Shown here: in pieces, positions 54,201-64,000 of the stretch
How positions within the stretch are numbered: position 1 is the first letter of the stretch
Layout: each line of letters opens with the position of its first letter
Assembly: GCF_901000735.1 (NCBI RefSeq)
Contig: NC_081550.1
Location: 10,530,289 to 10,594,288 of the forward strand
Direction: 5' to 3'
Source of the DNA: Corylus avellana
Lineage: Eukaryota; Streptophyta; Magnoliopsida; Fagales; Betulaceae
DNA: 64,000 bases
Position numbers and translations under genes: made by a program
Notes under the pieces: generated by a model
What the model saw: the letters and a program-made list of their open reading frames with translations, nothing else
Database searches by the model: none
What the model was told of the DNA's origin: nothing

Positions 54201-56140
54201 TTTTATTTATTTCATATGGTTACTGCTTTTCTTTTGTTACTGTTCAACGCAACTAAATTCTTAAGTTCTTCCAAATTGCATCATATAAGACAGAATCCTA
54301 AACTGTGCATGCTTACAAGCTTCCAGCCTCATGAGTAGGCAGTAGAAGGATGAACCCCTAAAAGTCAAGGGACATTGATCATCTGAAGCTGTGTGTATAG
54401 GCATTAAAATACCGAGTCACAATTATCTTACAATATTGATGTGACAGTTTTATCGAATTTTTGGATCAGTTGTTGCTATACAAAAAATCAATGACTAATT
54501 GAAACTGTCGCATCTACATTATAAAATAATTATGTGATAAAAATATGGTATTACTATAAAATACGGAGTCACAACTATCTATTGGGTTCTAAAAGTGCAG
54601 GAATCTTCCAACTAACCCAAGATATTTGTCCAATTTGTTTTTGCTAAAGGTCCAGCCCATTTGGTTTTGCTGAAGAATGTGCAACAATGTCATATGAGCC
54701 ATATTTATCCGATTAAGTTTTTTGTTTTTCTTCTTCTTCTTTTTTTTACTGTATTCTACCTAATAGATTTCTTCATATTTTAACCATTAATTTAGAATTT
54801 AATGGTTGATATTTTACCATATTAGCCCTTACTACTTTTAAAATATGAATAAATATGATAACTGTTAAAGTGATAATAACGAATTGAGATCTCCAACAAT
54901 TTAAATAGCATAGTAAGAGAGCCTATACGCAAACCATCTACTTGAGCAAGTGGTTAGGCAATTAAAAATTTATTTGAAGAGGTGAATTCCATACGAGCTC
55001 TCTCACAATATATTGTCCAAATAATTTAGGCAGCAAATTGCTGGGATTACAATCTGATAACAACAATTAAGTTGTTAAGAGTAATAACCGCTAATAACCG
55101 GTAATATGGAAAAATCCCAACCATAAAATTTCAAATCAAGTTACTAGCAATTGCATCAATCATATCATATGTACGAAAAATTAAAGCGTTTAGAGAATGT
55201 ATTTATTTATTTCAACGACAATTTTTTTTTTTTTCTTCACGAGTTGTTTTCTTGTTTTGGTGAGACCATGAGAGGATGAGTTGTTTTCTGAATTGGCAGC
55301 GGAATTGTAGAGTCATGTGAGATTGTGGTGAGTGGTCAAGACCACAAAATCTTCAATGCCAAAATGCTTTCAATAATACCACTTTTCTTCATCCAACATG
55401 CTTCGCATAGTACTCCTCTATACAAAGTAAGAAAGCGTGTGGGGCCATTCTTTGCTTGGAGTCTTTTTTTTTCCTTCTTCTTTTCTTTTCTTTATATTTT
55501 AATTACAATGCATCATCAAAAAATTATTATATTCGGTACGCAAAAATCATGCGTACCCCCCCGCATTTCAACAATTCCAGATTATGAACGATTGGAATCC
55601 ATAACAATTAGCTGTTTAAAAAGAATATGATAGTTTATGTAGCCTATAAGGCTTTAATGTGTAAATGTATGCTATATGTCGAACCATCTTAATCTTCGTA
55701 TTTATTTTATTTCCTTTCATTATTATTATTTCGCTTTTATATTTATGATATTATCTGTTTCTATACCTAGCCATCCGAATAGGAGAATCAGATCAAAGAG
55801 CCAATTCTTCATTTTTAAAAGGGTAAAATTAACATTTCACTTTTTTGGAACAATTTCACCCTTCTAAACTAAAAGGGCGGGCGGGAGAGGATCCTTCTCA
55901 TTGAATAGATGACGCTCAAAATTTATTTAGGCAACTGATGTTGTCATGAACAATTTTGCTATTAATTTAGACAGTAAATGAGTGCGGATCTCGGACAGCC
56001 AATTTGTGGGTGATGGACAAGTGTATCAAGTATCAGATTTCACCTGCATTTAAAAAAGGGTGGATTTTTTTGGCGAGTCCCGTGAGGTATGAGACATGGC
56101 GTCCCCACAACTCCAACTCCAAACACCCAAACATCATTTT
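54201..56140. other. Intergenic, no gene seen
   Basis: AT-rich. A hairpin-like pair gataattgtgactc/gagtcacaa words occurs near 54,410-54,570. A 101-codon frame at 55325 lacks any recognisable domain. Confidence 0.5.
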
Positions 56141-56260
56141 TGGTAAAGATACAGAAGACACCAGTGGACCACGTGGCACAATCCAACTAACTCTAACTAC
56201 CAATCACAACCCTCACATGCAAAGCGGAGAGTAATAGGACAAAAGGGGCCGTCATTTTTT
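56141..56260. promoter_or_regulatory. Isolated G-box/ABRE in a promoter-like stretch
   Basis: ccacgtggca (56169-56178) is a palindromic G-box with an ABRE core, followed by a CCAAT word (ccaatcac, 56200) and C-rich sequence. No gene follows on either strand, so this may be a relic or chance. Confidence 0.25.
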
Positions 56261-57239
56261 ATCTACTTGGAGACCCCAAAACCGCGTGAGATCACGGTTT
56301 CGACCTAGAAAAAACAATAGTGATTTGAAAGGAAGTGATTATTTCACTTCAAATTTGGTTATTATGGTTAAACTTTATAGGATCAATTTTATTTTCTCTT
56401 CTTTCTTTTTTTTTTTCATTGAATATTGAAAATTAAATTTAAACTTTAAGATTTTTTTATAGCGCCTAAGCGTGATGTATATGGAAAATACTAGATATCC
56501 AAAGACTTTTTTCTTAAAAGTTGTACCTAAATGATGTATCACCATCCTATGATTTGGTGACACACTTATTAAAATAATAAATCTCAGAAGATAGTGACAT
56601 ATCATTTGAAAACTAACTTTTAAAAAAAAAAAATTGGGATATGTAGTATTCCTCGATGCATATAACCCAACCAGCAAGGAAGAAGGCACGCATTTATTAT
56701 ATCTTTAAAGAGTAATGCTACATATTATGGTCCTATTTAAAATTACGTTAAAAAGTTTTAAAAGTAATTTTAGTATATGTTTTTAGTAAAAAAAAAAAAA
56801 AAGGTTTGAAACTTTTTTTTTTCTTAAAAAGCCTAAAATTACTTTTTGAGAGAAGCTTGAATGTGAAATATTTTTGTTAAAAAATCTTTTATGATTTTTC
56901 TATACACAAAACTATATTTTCAATACAATTTCAAAGAGGCTATACCCTATCCCACTCTCATTCCATTGAGCTGATGTGATAGTGTTCATCAAACATTAGT
57001 TCAACTCATATAATATATATATTCCAAGGCTGATAGACCGTATTTATCAGCATTTAAAACAAGAGTGTAGTATATAGCATGATTCATCTTGAAATTGAAC
57101 GTATGCTAACCGGACCACATGTTGTAAATCAATTTGAGAATTCTACTTATTGATGTGGTATGTATTCATTTGACAAAACTTTTTCCATAGTCCTATTTGT
57201 TTTTTTTTTTTGTTGTAATGTGATATAAAAGTAAGGAAT
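56261..57239. other. Intergenic, no gene seen
   Basis: AT-rich with several homopolymer runs; nothing recognisable. Confidence 0.5.
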
Positions 57240-57240
57240 G

Positions 57241-57457
57241 GCTTGTTTGGGTGTGCGTTTAACATTCAAAAAGTATATTTGAAGAAAAAAAAAATTACAC
57301 ATTTGGTAAAAAAAATAAATAAATAAAAGCACTTTTAAGTGTCCAAAAAGTTAAAACGCACTTTTGGTAAAAGCTTAAAAATGAAGTTTTTACGTATTGC
57401 CAAAAAAAGGTTTTTTGACTTAAAAGCTCTATTTCTCAAACGCAATCCCAAACATGC
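57241..57457. mobile_element. MITE-like inverted-repeat element
   Basis: gcttgtttgggtgtgcgttt and the complement of aaacgcaatcccaaacatgc form about 20-base inverted ends, and matching acttttaagt and aaaagc words lie inside. No clear target duplication. Confidence 0.6.
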
Positions 57458-57511
57458 TCTAAATATGTGTTAAATAGCATTTTTGACTATTTGTTGTTTA
57501 CTATTGATTTA

Positions 57512-57802
57512 GGGTGCGTTTGGCATTACGATTTCATAGACAAAAATGTGATTTTAAACCAAATCGCAAAAACTAGATTATTTGGCATTACATTTAAAAA
57601 AATAAAAAATAAAAAAAATTGCAATTTAAAAACGTAAAAAATTGGCGTTTTCAACTCCCAACAAATGAAGTTTTTTTTCGAAAACGTACAAATTTAAAGG
57701 CTACGCTAAGATTTCGCAAAACGCTTAACTATATTTTTAAATATCACATTTCAAATCGTTATTTTAAATCACACTTTCTAAAATCACAAACCCATATACA
57801 CC
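57512..57802. mobile_element. MITE (gggtgcgtttgg family, copy 2)
   Basis: The left end gggtgcgtttggcattacg and the complement of the right end (cacaaacccatatacacc) are inverted, with TTA on both flanks (57509-57511, 57803-57805). This is the 3-bp duplication of PIF/Harbinger elements. Same family as 12243-12544. Confidence 0.7.
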
Positions 57803-57805
57803 TTA

Positions 57806-58588
57806 AAACAAACAAAAGAAACTGTTGTGATCGTTAGAATGGGAATGTTGGCACACAATGATTTTGGAAAATAATATAAATAATCAATAAAAAGATATAA
57901 ATTAATTAAACAAAACTTAGAGGGCCGCTTGGGATTCCATAGATCCTATAAATAATGACATGATTTGAGATGGAATTGACGACCCACCTAAAGAGTAAAG
58001 AGGCCTATTCTATTTTCTTGTTTTAGTTTTACTTGTGTTTTTATGGGCCCCACGCGGTTTAAACAAAGTTGTCATCCATTATTTATTTTTTTATTTTTTT
58101 TATTATTATTTTTTTCTGGGTTTGCGCCGACACGAATTAGCCGTTAGGACCCCACCCTTTTTTTGGTTGAAGACTTTGTAACTCGTCCGATTCAAACTCA
58201 ATCTACCTATATTCGAACTTGATGTAACCCCAACTATATAATAAAAATAGAGAATGTTTAGAGGATCAATTTTATTTTTATTTAATTGAAAACATTAAGA
58301 TTTGGAGAATCTTGTATAGTATCTATGTTACAATTTGTAGGCTTGCTTTTATAGTAAATATTATTTTTCATATCGTTTCTTGGGGGAGTCGGTTTTAGGA
58401 TATGTTGATGTGTTTTTCACACGCCATCCCAATTGATAAGATGTGATTCAAATCTAAAAGCCTACCTCACTCCAAATAAACAAGGGGAGAATGATTTTGA
58501 TGTGTTCTCCATACAATTGCCTAGCATGTTCGTTAAAATTGTTGTTTTTGTCTTTTATTTATATTCTATTCTAAAAAGATAAATTAAC

Positions 58589-58619
<31 letters not shown>

Positions 58620-60090
58620 AAGAGTTTTTACCTTTATGTCATACTAGAATAATTTTTTTTCAAAGTAAAAATTAAATAAATCCACGGAACAATGCATATT
58701 CTATTTGTCTTGTAAAATGATTCTAAAATTTTGTGTTTGATTTCAAGATTAATGGGAAGCTATACTTAGAGCATTAACAACCACTACCATATAGCTATAG
58801 CTATTTTTATTCCTAAACATAAGAAAAATATTATTAAAAAAAAAAAAAAAAACCCACAAAAAATCACTTGCATCAGCTTCCGTATAGGTTTCCTAAACAT
58901 TGGGTACGCTAGAGTGCTACCTAATGCAGAGGGAAGCTCTTCCCTATCCATTATTTTAACACAAATTATTTATCTCTCATTTCTCATCTCTCCTTTTTCC
59001 TTTCATTGTGGGCAGTGTTTGAATTTTGTAAAAAATGTGAAGGTAAATAAGAAACTTATATTTTGTAAAGAAATAGTATTATTGGTATAAAAATAAAAAT
59101 AAAAAGTAGCGGAAACTATTGTAGAGTGCATTTAGATAGGGAAATAAAAAGTATTTTGATTTCTTAAATTTAGAGAAAATAAAAAGGAAGCTGATATGAA
59201 TGTTCTTTATCTCTCTCCAACTATTACTAATTAATTTGTAATATTTCTCAAATTTTAAAAAGTTTCAATGTCTCTCCAAACTACCTGGTCCTTCAACTTA
59301 ACGCTCTTCTGTTATGATTTTTTGTTTGTTAAATCCAACAAAAAAATAAATCACATACGGTGTAGGTGACTTAAAATATTCATTATACCCATTATCAATT
59401 ATATGAAAGTATAATTATGTTCTTAGATTAAAAAAAAAAAATTCATTGGCCATGGAGACCCATGGAAGACTCACAGCTGTGGGTTTAAATGGTCAGAGAC
59501 CCATTGTGCTTATTTTTTTTAAAAAAATAATTAATAATTATATGATATCGGAATGTTATTATCATTTTGAGTCACGTGCTTCACACATGACCCATTTTTT
59601 ATTGGATTTAAGAGAAAATCTTAATCGCGGGGGCAAAATGAAGGGACTATATATATAAATTGGGAAGACGTTGCAACTCTTTTAAAGTTAAAAAGAATTT
59701 GTAATTGGATGATAATTTAAGAAATGGTAAGTATATATAGTTTTTCCAAGATTAATCAATAAGCATCTTTGCATGAAAAAGTATAGGAGTCAAAGGAAAA
59801 AGTGAGCTAAGGTTAGAAGGGTATTTCTTTACTAAATATATTTTGGCTTTGATAGAAATGATTCCCTTAACCGTCCCAAAAAGCAAGTCGTTAATTCCTT
59901 TCAAGAACCTTGTGTTTCTTTACCGACCTCATTGTAACTTTAGAATGCTTTTGAGGCAAAAAGACTTATAGTTAACTCCCTTTGTAAACAAACCACTTTC
60001 CAAGCAATGGCCTCAGATGCTACACCATATATACATACACACAAAAACCATCTCTTTAATTTATTTAAGATTTAAAAATAAATAAAAATT
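57806..60090. other. Intergenic, no gene seen
   Basis: AT-rich. It has a (TA)n run at 58594-58619, poly(A) near 58840, and palindromic catggagacccatgg/ctcacagctgtgggt words near 59,452. Confidence 0.5.
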
Positions 60091-60240
60091 ACTTTAAGTG
60101 ATTTTTTATATCAGTCACTTAAAATACGTTACGTCAACCGATGTAAAAATGTGAAGATTAGTATTAAATTGGTTTAAATCGGGATTGACATAGAATGTTT
60201 TAAGTGATTTCACATGATGATGTCAGTCACTTAAAACAAG
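60091..60240. repeat. Paired hairpins with tttaagtga/tcacttaaa arms
   Basis: tttaagtgattttttatatc plus agtcacttaaaa (60092-60124) and ttttaagtgatttcacatga plus tcagtcacttaaaac (60199-60238) are two similar hairpins 107 bases apart. They may be the ends of a small element. Confidence 0.5.
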
Positions 60241-60345
60241 TTGCATATCTGAAGGACAACGTTACTTTGTATAATCTAAATGGGAGACATTTAATGCATA
60301 AATTGATGAGTGAAGCAGCTAGTTCAGGTGATTTCTGGGGACAAA

Positions 60346-60534
60346 TTATTGCAAAGAGGACCTAAATATTGAAACCCTAATTGATACATGTTTATGGCAA
60401 TTCGGACATTGCAACCATAGTGGAGCCTCTGTAGGCTTACAAAGAATTGTGCTGTCCATGTTCCCAACCAGATCATAGTCCTTGCTGCATGTCTTGATTG
60501 AGAAGGCATCAAAGATACGATAATGTGGGGTCCA
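60346..60534 (-). pseudogene. Possible exon or gene fragment with a CPNCH motif
   Basis: A 62-codon minus frame reads YRIFDAFSIKTCSKDYDLVG, then STILCKPTEAPLWLQCPNCH and ends at a TAA. Its composition is protein-like and CPNCH could be half of a zinc ribbon. There is no start codon, so it would be an internal exon or a relic. I do not recognise the family. Confidence 0.2.
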
Positions 60535-61176
60535 ACTCTAAGAATTATAGAATGGGTCCTACCAAAAGTTTATGATGCCTGCATACTGAGTATTTTTTTT
60601 TATTTTATTTAATGTATTTGATACATTTATAGTGTAATAATATGCTGATAAAAGTGGTCTTGTAATGATATTGTCTTGTCTCCTCTTTATGTATGTAAGG
60701 ATGACTTTACTGAGATTGCTACATTCTCCAATGAGCAACTTGATGGATATCTCATTTTTTAATGCATATTTTACCATGTCTTTAAAAGGTTTTAATTAAT
60801 TATAATTCCTAGGATTAATTATAACTTAAGTATGATTATTATCATCATAATCATTCTTCAAAAACATGCCGGAAACAAACTAATATTTTGATATTGAAGA
60901 TAGTGGGCGTTGGAGGCGAAAAAGAAACAAGATACGATGATGCCATTTTCTTCTTAATTTTTTTTTTTTTTTTTTTTTTTTTTTTGCAATTTCTTTGGAT
61001 AAAAAATTATGTAGCATCATAAATTTATCTATCAAGAAGATTGTCTAATCTAGGATTAAGATCTTCTAATTATTTTAAGATTACTCGATGTGGAGTTCTT
61101 AAAAGCCTAACTATTACTCTAATTTTTTTAGGATAACTCTATGGTGGAGTTCTTAACATTTTAACTATATATGACT
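60535..61176. other. Intergenic, no gene seen
   Basis: AT-rich, with a T run of about 27 at 60,959-60,985. Confidence 0.5.
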
Positions 61177-61740
61177 TCTATAAGGAAGTGGTGTAAACCC
61201 ATCCCTTTGTGCCTACCAATCATCAAGTGACACCTCAGCATTTTAGAATAAACCTAAATTTAAGGAAAAAACACTATCACACCAGATTATTCCACATAAA
61301 CCCTAAAAAATCAATTTTATTTAAAAACAAAAAAAAAAAAAAAACAAAAACAAAACAAAACAAAAATTGATGGGGTGGTTAGGCCCGGCCACCCCATGGT
61401 AGGGGGTGGCTCGTGCAGGCCACATCTAGCCCATATTGTCAGCCACCCCATGGGCTGGGGTAGTTTCACTGGACACCCCTAGGCCATGGGGTGGACGGCG
61501 AGCCACCCCATGGGAGGAGGTGGCCGCACAGGCTACATCCAGCCCATCTGAGGTAGCTCCCCGGCCACCCCAGATGGGCTGGGGGTGGCGGCTGCAAATA
61601 TTCTTTTAAAAAAAAAAATTAATTAAATAAACCTAAATAATCTAGTGTTTTTGTTCTTATTTGGGTTTATGCAATAATCCTAGGTGACAGCTTCTTATTG
61701 GTAGGGACAAAGAAGGTAGTTTACACCACCTCCTTATAGA
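61177..61740. mobile_element. MULE-like element with a GC-rich ggtggcc core
   Basis: Terminal inverted repeats of about 100 bases match: tctataaggaagtggtgtaa at the left and the complement of ttacaccacctccttataga at the right, followed by ccctaccaat, tgtcacct, tgcataaaccc and aaaacactag-type words in both arms. The core (61365-61600) is a GC-rich block of accccatggg, ggtggc and gccacccca repeats framed by poly(A). No target duplication is found. Confidence 0.75.
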
Positions 61741-62290
61741 TACTCTTACCGTAAGAAATGTTTTTATGAAAAACTATATTTAGTCTCCTTAAACTTACAC
61801 CCAATTTATAATTATCTTTTATACTTTAAAAATTGACAATTGACCTCCTCAAATTATCACATGAATTCAATTTATCTCATTCATTAATATTTTCCGTTTG
61901 ATTAGACAGAAAGTGAGTCAAGTGACTCAAATTATCCATTATACTTCTATAAATAAATAAATAACTGTAGAAGAAGGCTCACATGGGTCAGGAGACTCAT
62001 GACAAGGATAGTCTCCATGACTAGAGAAGATTTTTTTTAAAAAAAAAATTAAAATAAAATAAAAACATAAAAAGTTAATTTAAGTGTATAATTGTATTTT
62101 CAAATGTTTGATACGAGGCATTTAACGCCCTAGCTCTCAAAAGAGAACTAGATTGTTAACTATATATGTGTTGCCCTGAAATTTTGAGAAATATATATTA
62201 AAATCACCATTAATCAAATTTATAGAACACCTACTAATTTTAATGGCATGGAACATTTTCAGAAAAATTCAAATATCAATTTTGGCTTTT
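61741..62290. other. Spacer, no gene seen
   Basis: AT-rich; merges into the LTR-promoter-like region. Confidence 0.4.
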
Positions 62291-62300
62291 ACCTTATGAT

Positions 62301-62513
62301 TGAACGTTCGCTCATGAAGCACTAAACGTTCATTGAAACCCTAACATTGAACATTCCCCTAGAGACCACCGAACGTTCGAGGAAAAAACCCTAAAACCGT
62401 AGTACAACGGTACATTGAACATTTGAGATTAATACACCAAACGTTCGATGATCTTTGAAAAGCAAATTCAACTTAATAGCCACATATTTCACCATCACCA
62501 ACCCCTATAAATA
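62301..62513 (+). promoter_or_regulatory. AACGTT palindrome array followed by a TATA box
   Basis: Cores at 62303, 62325, 62350 (aacatt), 62372, 62418 (aacatt) and 62439 are spaced 21-25 bases (one gap doubled), mostly as the palindrome cgaacgttcg. tataaata at 62506-62513 follows the last unit by about 62 bases. Downstream there is no gene with similarity, so this is most likely a retroelement LTR promoter. Single further sites lie near 62,922 and 62,945. Confidence 0.45.
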
Positions 62514-64000
62514 TACCTCCACTCGACCCTTCAGACACCACAACTTCCCCATCATGCTGCACCTCATTCCAATTTTTGAAGGAGAAGGAATTCTTAGTGA
62601 TAGAAATGGTTGATTTTGGTTCAAAACCATCCTCTACAAGGTAAGATTTTGACCCCATTTCATTTTCCTGTTATTATGTTCTGCCCACATGATTTGACAC
62701 GCATCATACAAGTTTTAAACCTACTTTAATAGTTAATAGAGTTTCTCTTATCTAGAAGAAAATGGTTTTCTTAAAAAGTCATGCAAACACCATTGATTTT
62801 TAAGGTTTGACACATGAGCATGATTTACCATATTTATGTGGATTTATTGGTGGCCATGGTTGGAATAGACATGGGTTAGGAATGTGTCCTAGAGTTTTTG
62901 CATGCATTCTTTGTTCACCGAACGTTCGCCCCTTGGTACTTGAATGTTCAATCATCTTAAGACTGAACGATTATAAAATTATATAGGTCAATGATAACCA
63001 AACTCATTTAACTAAACGATCAGACATTTCAACCCTAACTCATTAATTTTGTATTGGTTTGTGCAGTTTTGCAGATCATGTCAAAAATTAACAGTCTTAA
63101 ATATTGCGAATCGAGTTCGGGTCATGTTGAGGCTTGGTTATAAAATTATATAGGTCAATTTTAACCAAAATTATTTAATTGAACGAGTCAGACCTTTCAA
63201 TCCTAACTTGTTAGTATTGGTTTGTATTAGATTTATGGATCGTGTCCCATCAATTTCTTGAAAGCATTCCCAACAATATGTGTTTATTAGTACTATTTAG
63301 TAACCCTAGCCCATGTTTCACCCTTTTTTCCTTTTATATATCAATCAAGGTGTGTGAAGCCTATCAGCAACCGCCATGTGTATATAAGTGAAAGCAACCT
63401 AAAAATCCTGAACAAATGGATAGAGCACATGATAGAGGGTTTCTTCAAGTTGAAAAAAAGGAAATCTACTAGGAGCGGAGGAGAGTGATGCTTCAATCTG
63501 CCGCTTCCTTGCTAAAATGCCCTAGGGCATCACACATCCACATGCACCTCTTAAGTGTACGAAAAAGAATAAAACGCGCCTCGGATAGGACATAAAGGCG
63601 CGGCGTGAGGCGGGAGGCGTCCCATCCTCTTTCTTTTTGGAATCGGATTATTAGCTTGGATTTTTCCCTCCCCCTTTTTCGTAACTAGAAAACTAATTAT
63701 TTAATTAACAAATAAAAGATACCAAACAAATCCCTACTTGTTTTCTTTTCTTTTATCATAAAAATGAAGAGGCAACGCAATACACACACCGTACACGTGT
63801 CTATCTCCCTTAGAAAGCATGTGCAATTTGTTAACATTTTTAACGAGTCTTGAATTAGTCAAATGGAAGGCTCCCCTGTTTCCCTTAAGGAGGACTTTAT
63901 TGTTCAAAAGGGGTCCATCAACTTTCTTTGTGCAAATACTGGTGGGAAAGTTTGGTTACCAGCTCCTTTTTCTGACCAAATGCAACTATTTCCCCTTGAC
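62514..64000. other. LTR-like and intergenic DNA, no gene seen
   Basis: 62972-63070 and 63132-63235 form a direct repeat (ttataaaattatataggtca, cctaac, attggtttgt). 63,590-63,630 is a short GC-rich stretch (ggcgcggcgtgaggcgggag). A G-box-like acacgtgt lies at 63,794. The end of the window could be upstream of a gene, which I cannot see. Confidence 0.35.

Noticed and set aside
55325..55867. Frames of 101 and 63 codons downstream of shugoshin
   Set aside because: Phe/Ser-rich chance frames in T-rich DNA without similarity.
62473..62658. 61-codon minus frame (acidic, Gly-rich)
   Set aside because: It overlaps the TATA and leader of an LTR-like region on the opposite strand; no domain seen.

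Overview
The window is plant nuclear DNA. It has intron-rich genes with GT-AG junctions, U-rich introns, plant retrotransposon lineages (Tat-type and chromodomain Ty3/gypsy), a Caulimoviridae relic, a tRNA-derived SINE and many small inverted-repeat elements. A woody eudicot is my best guess; nothing here fixes the species. Three runs of exactly 100 N (183-282, 9881-9980, 11916-12015) are assembly gaps, two of them inside one retrotransposon. There are no rRNA or tRNA genes and no CRISPR arrays.

Only two host genes can be supported, both on the + strand and both joined into open frames by hand. At 18559-25403 a 12-exon, 451-codon gene resembles plant NSE6/ASAP1, a subunit of the SMC5/6 complex. 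A perfect E2F-type site lies just upstream of its TATA box. At 48411-53978 a 9-exon, 301-codon gene is a shugoshin (SGO1-type), the protector of centromeric cohesin.

The rest is layered mobile DNA. 1-3.1 kb is an element with long terminal inverted repeats carrying a LINE RNase H fragment. About 480-3890 is repeated, diverged, at 13250-15990, and the two copies differ by insertions (SINE, hAT-like element, fold-back). 4.27-11.9 kb is a decayed Tat-type retrotransposon whose 5' LTR is itself split by a MULE-like insertion. 16343-17251 is a Pack-MULE-like element with about 170-bp terminal repeats and a captured exon-like segment. 26-33 kb holds a clean hAT element, a 587-bp inverted-repeat element, LTR-like non-coding DNA and another MULE-like copy. 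33.1-36.5 kb is a broken endogenous pararetrovirus. 38.6-40.2 kb is a tandem array that looks like a decayed protein-coding repeat; a complete 5.26-kb chromovirus (40236-45493) is inserted in it with a GGAGA target duplication. 46.6-47.8 kb has two elements with perfect 9-bp target duplications. The shugoshin gene has a 3.6-kb intron holding an LTR-like repeat pair. 54-64 kb is intergenic DNA with MITEs, a MULE-like element and an LTR-promoter-like region.

The most unusual signal recurs at four places. Short palindromes (GGATCGATCC, GATCGATC or AACGTT type) are repeated, mostly every 19-25 bp, and end about 55-70 bp before a TATA-like box inside LTR-like DNA (29.7, 31.6, 50.7/52.2 and 62.3 kb).
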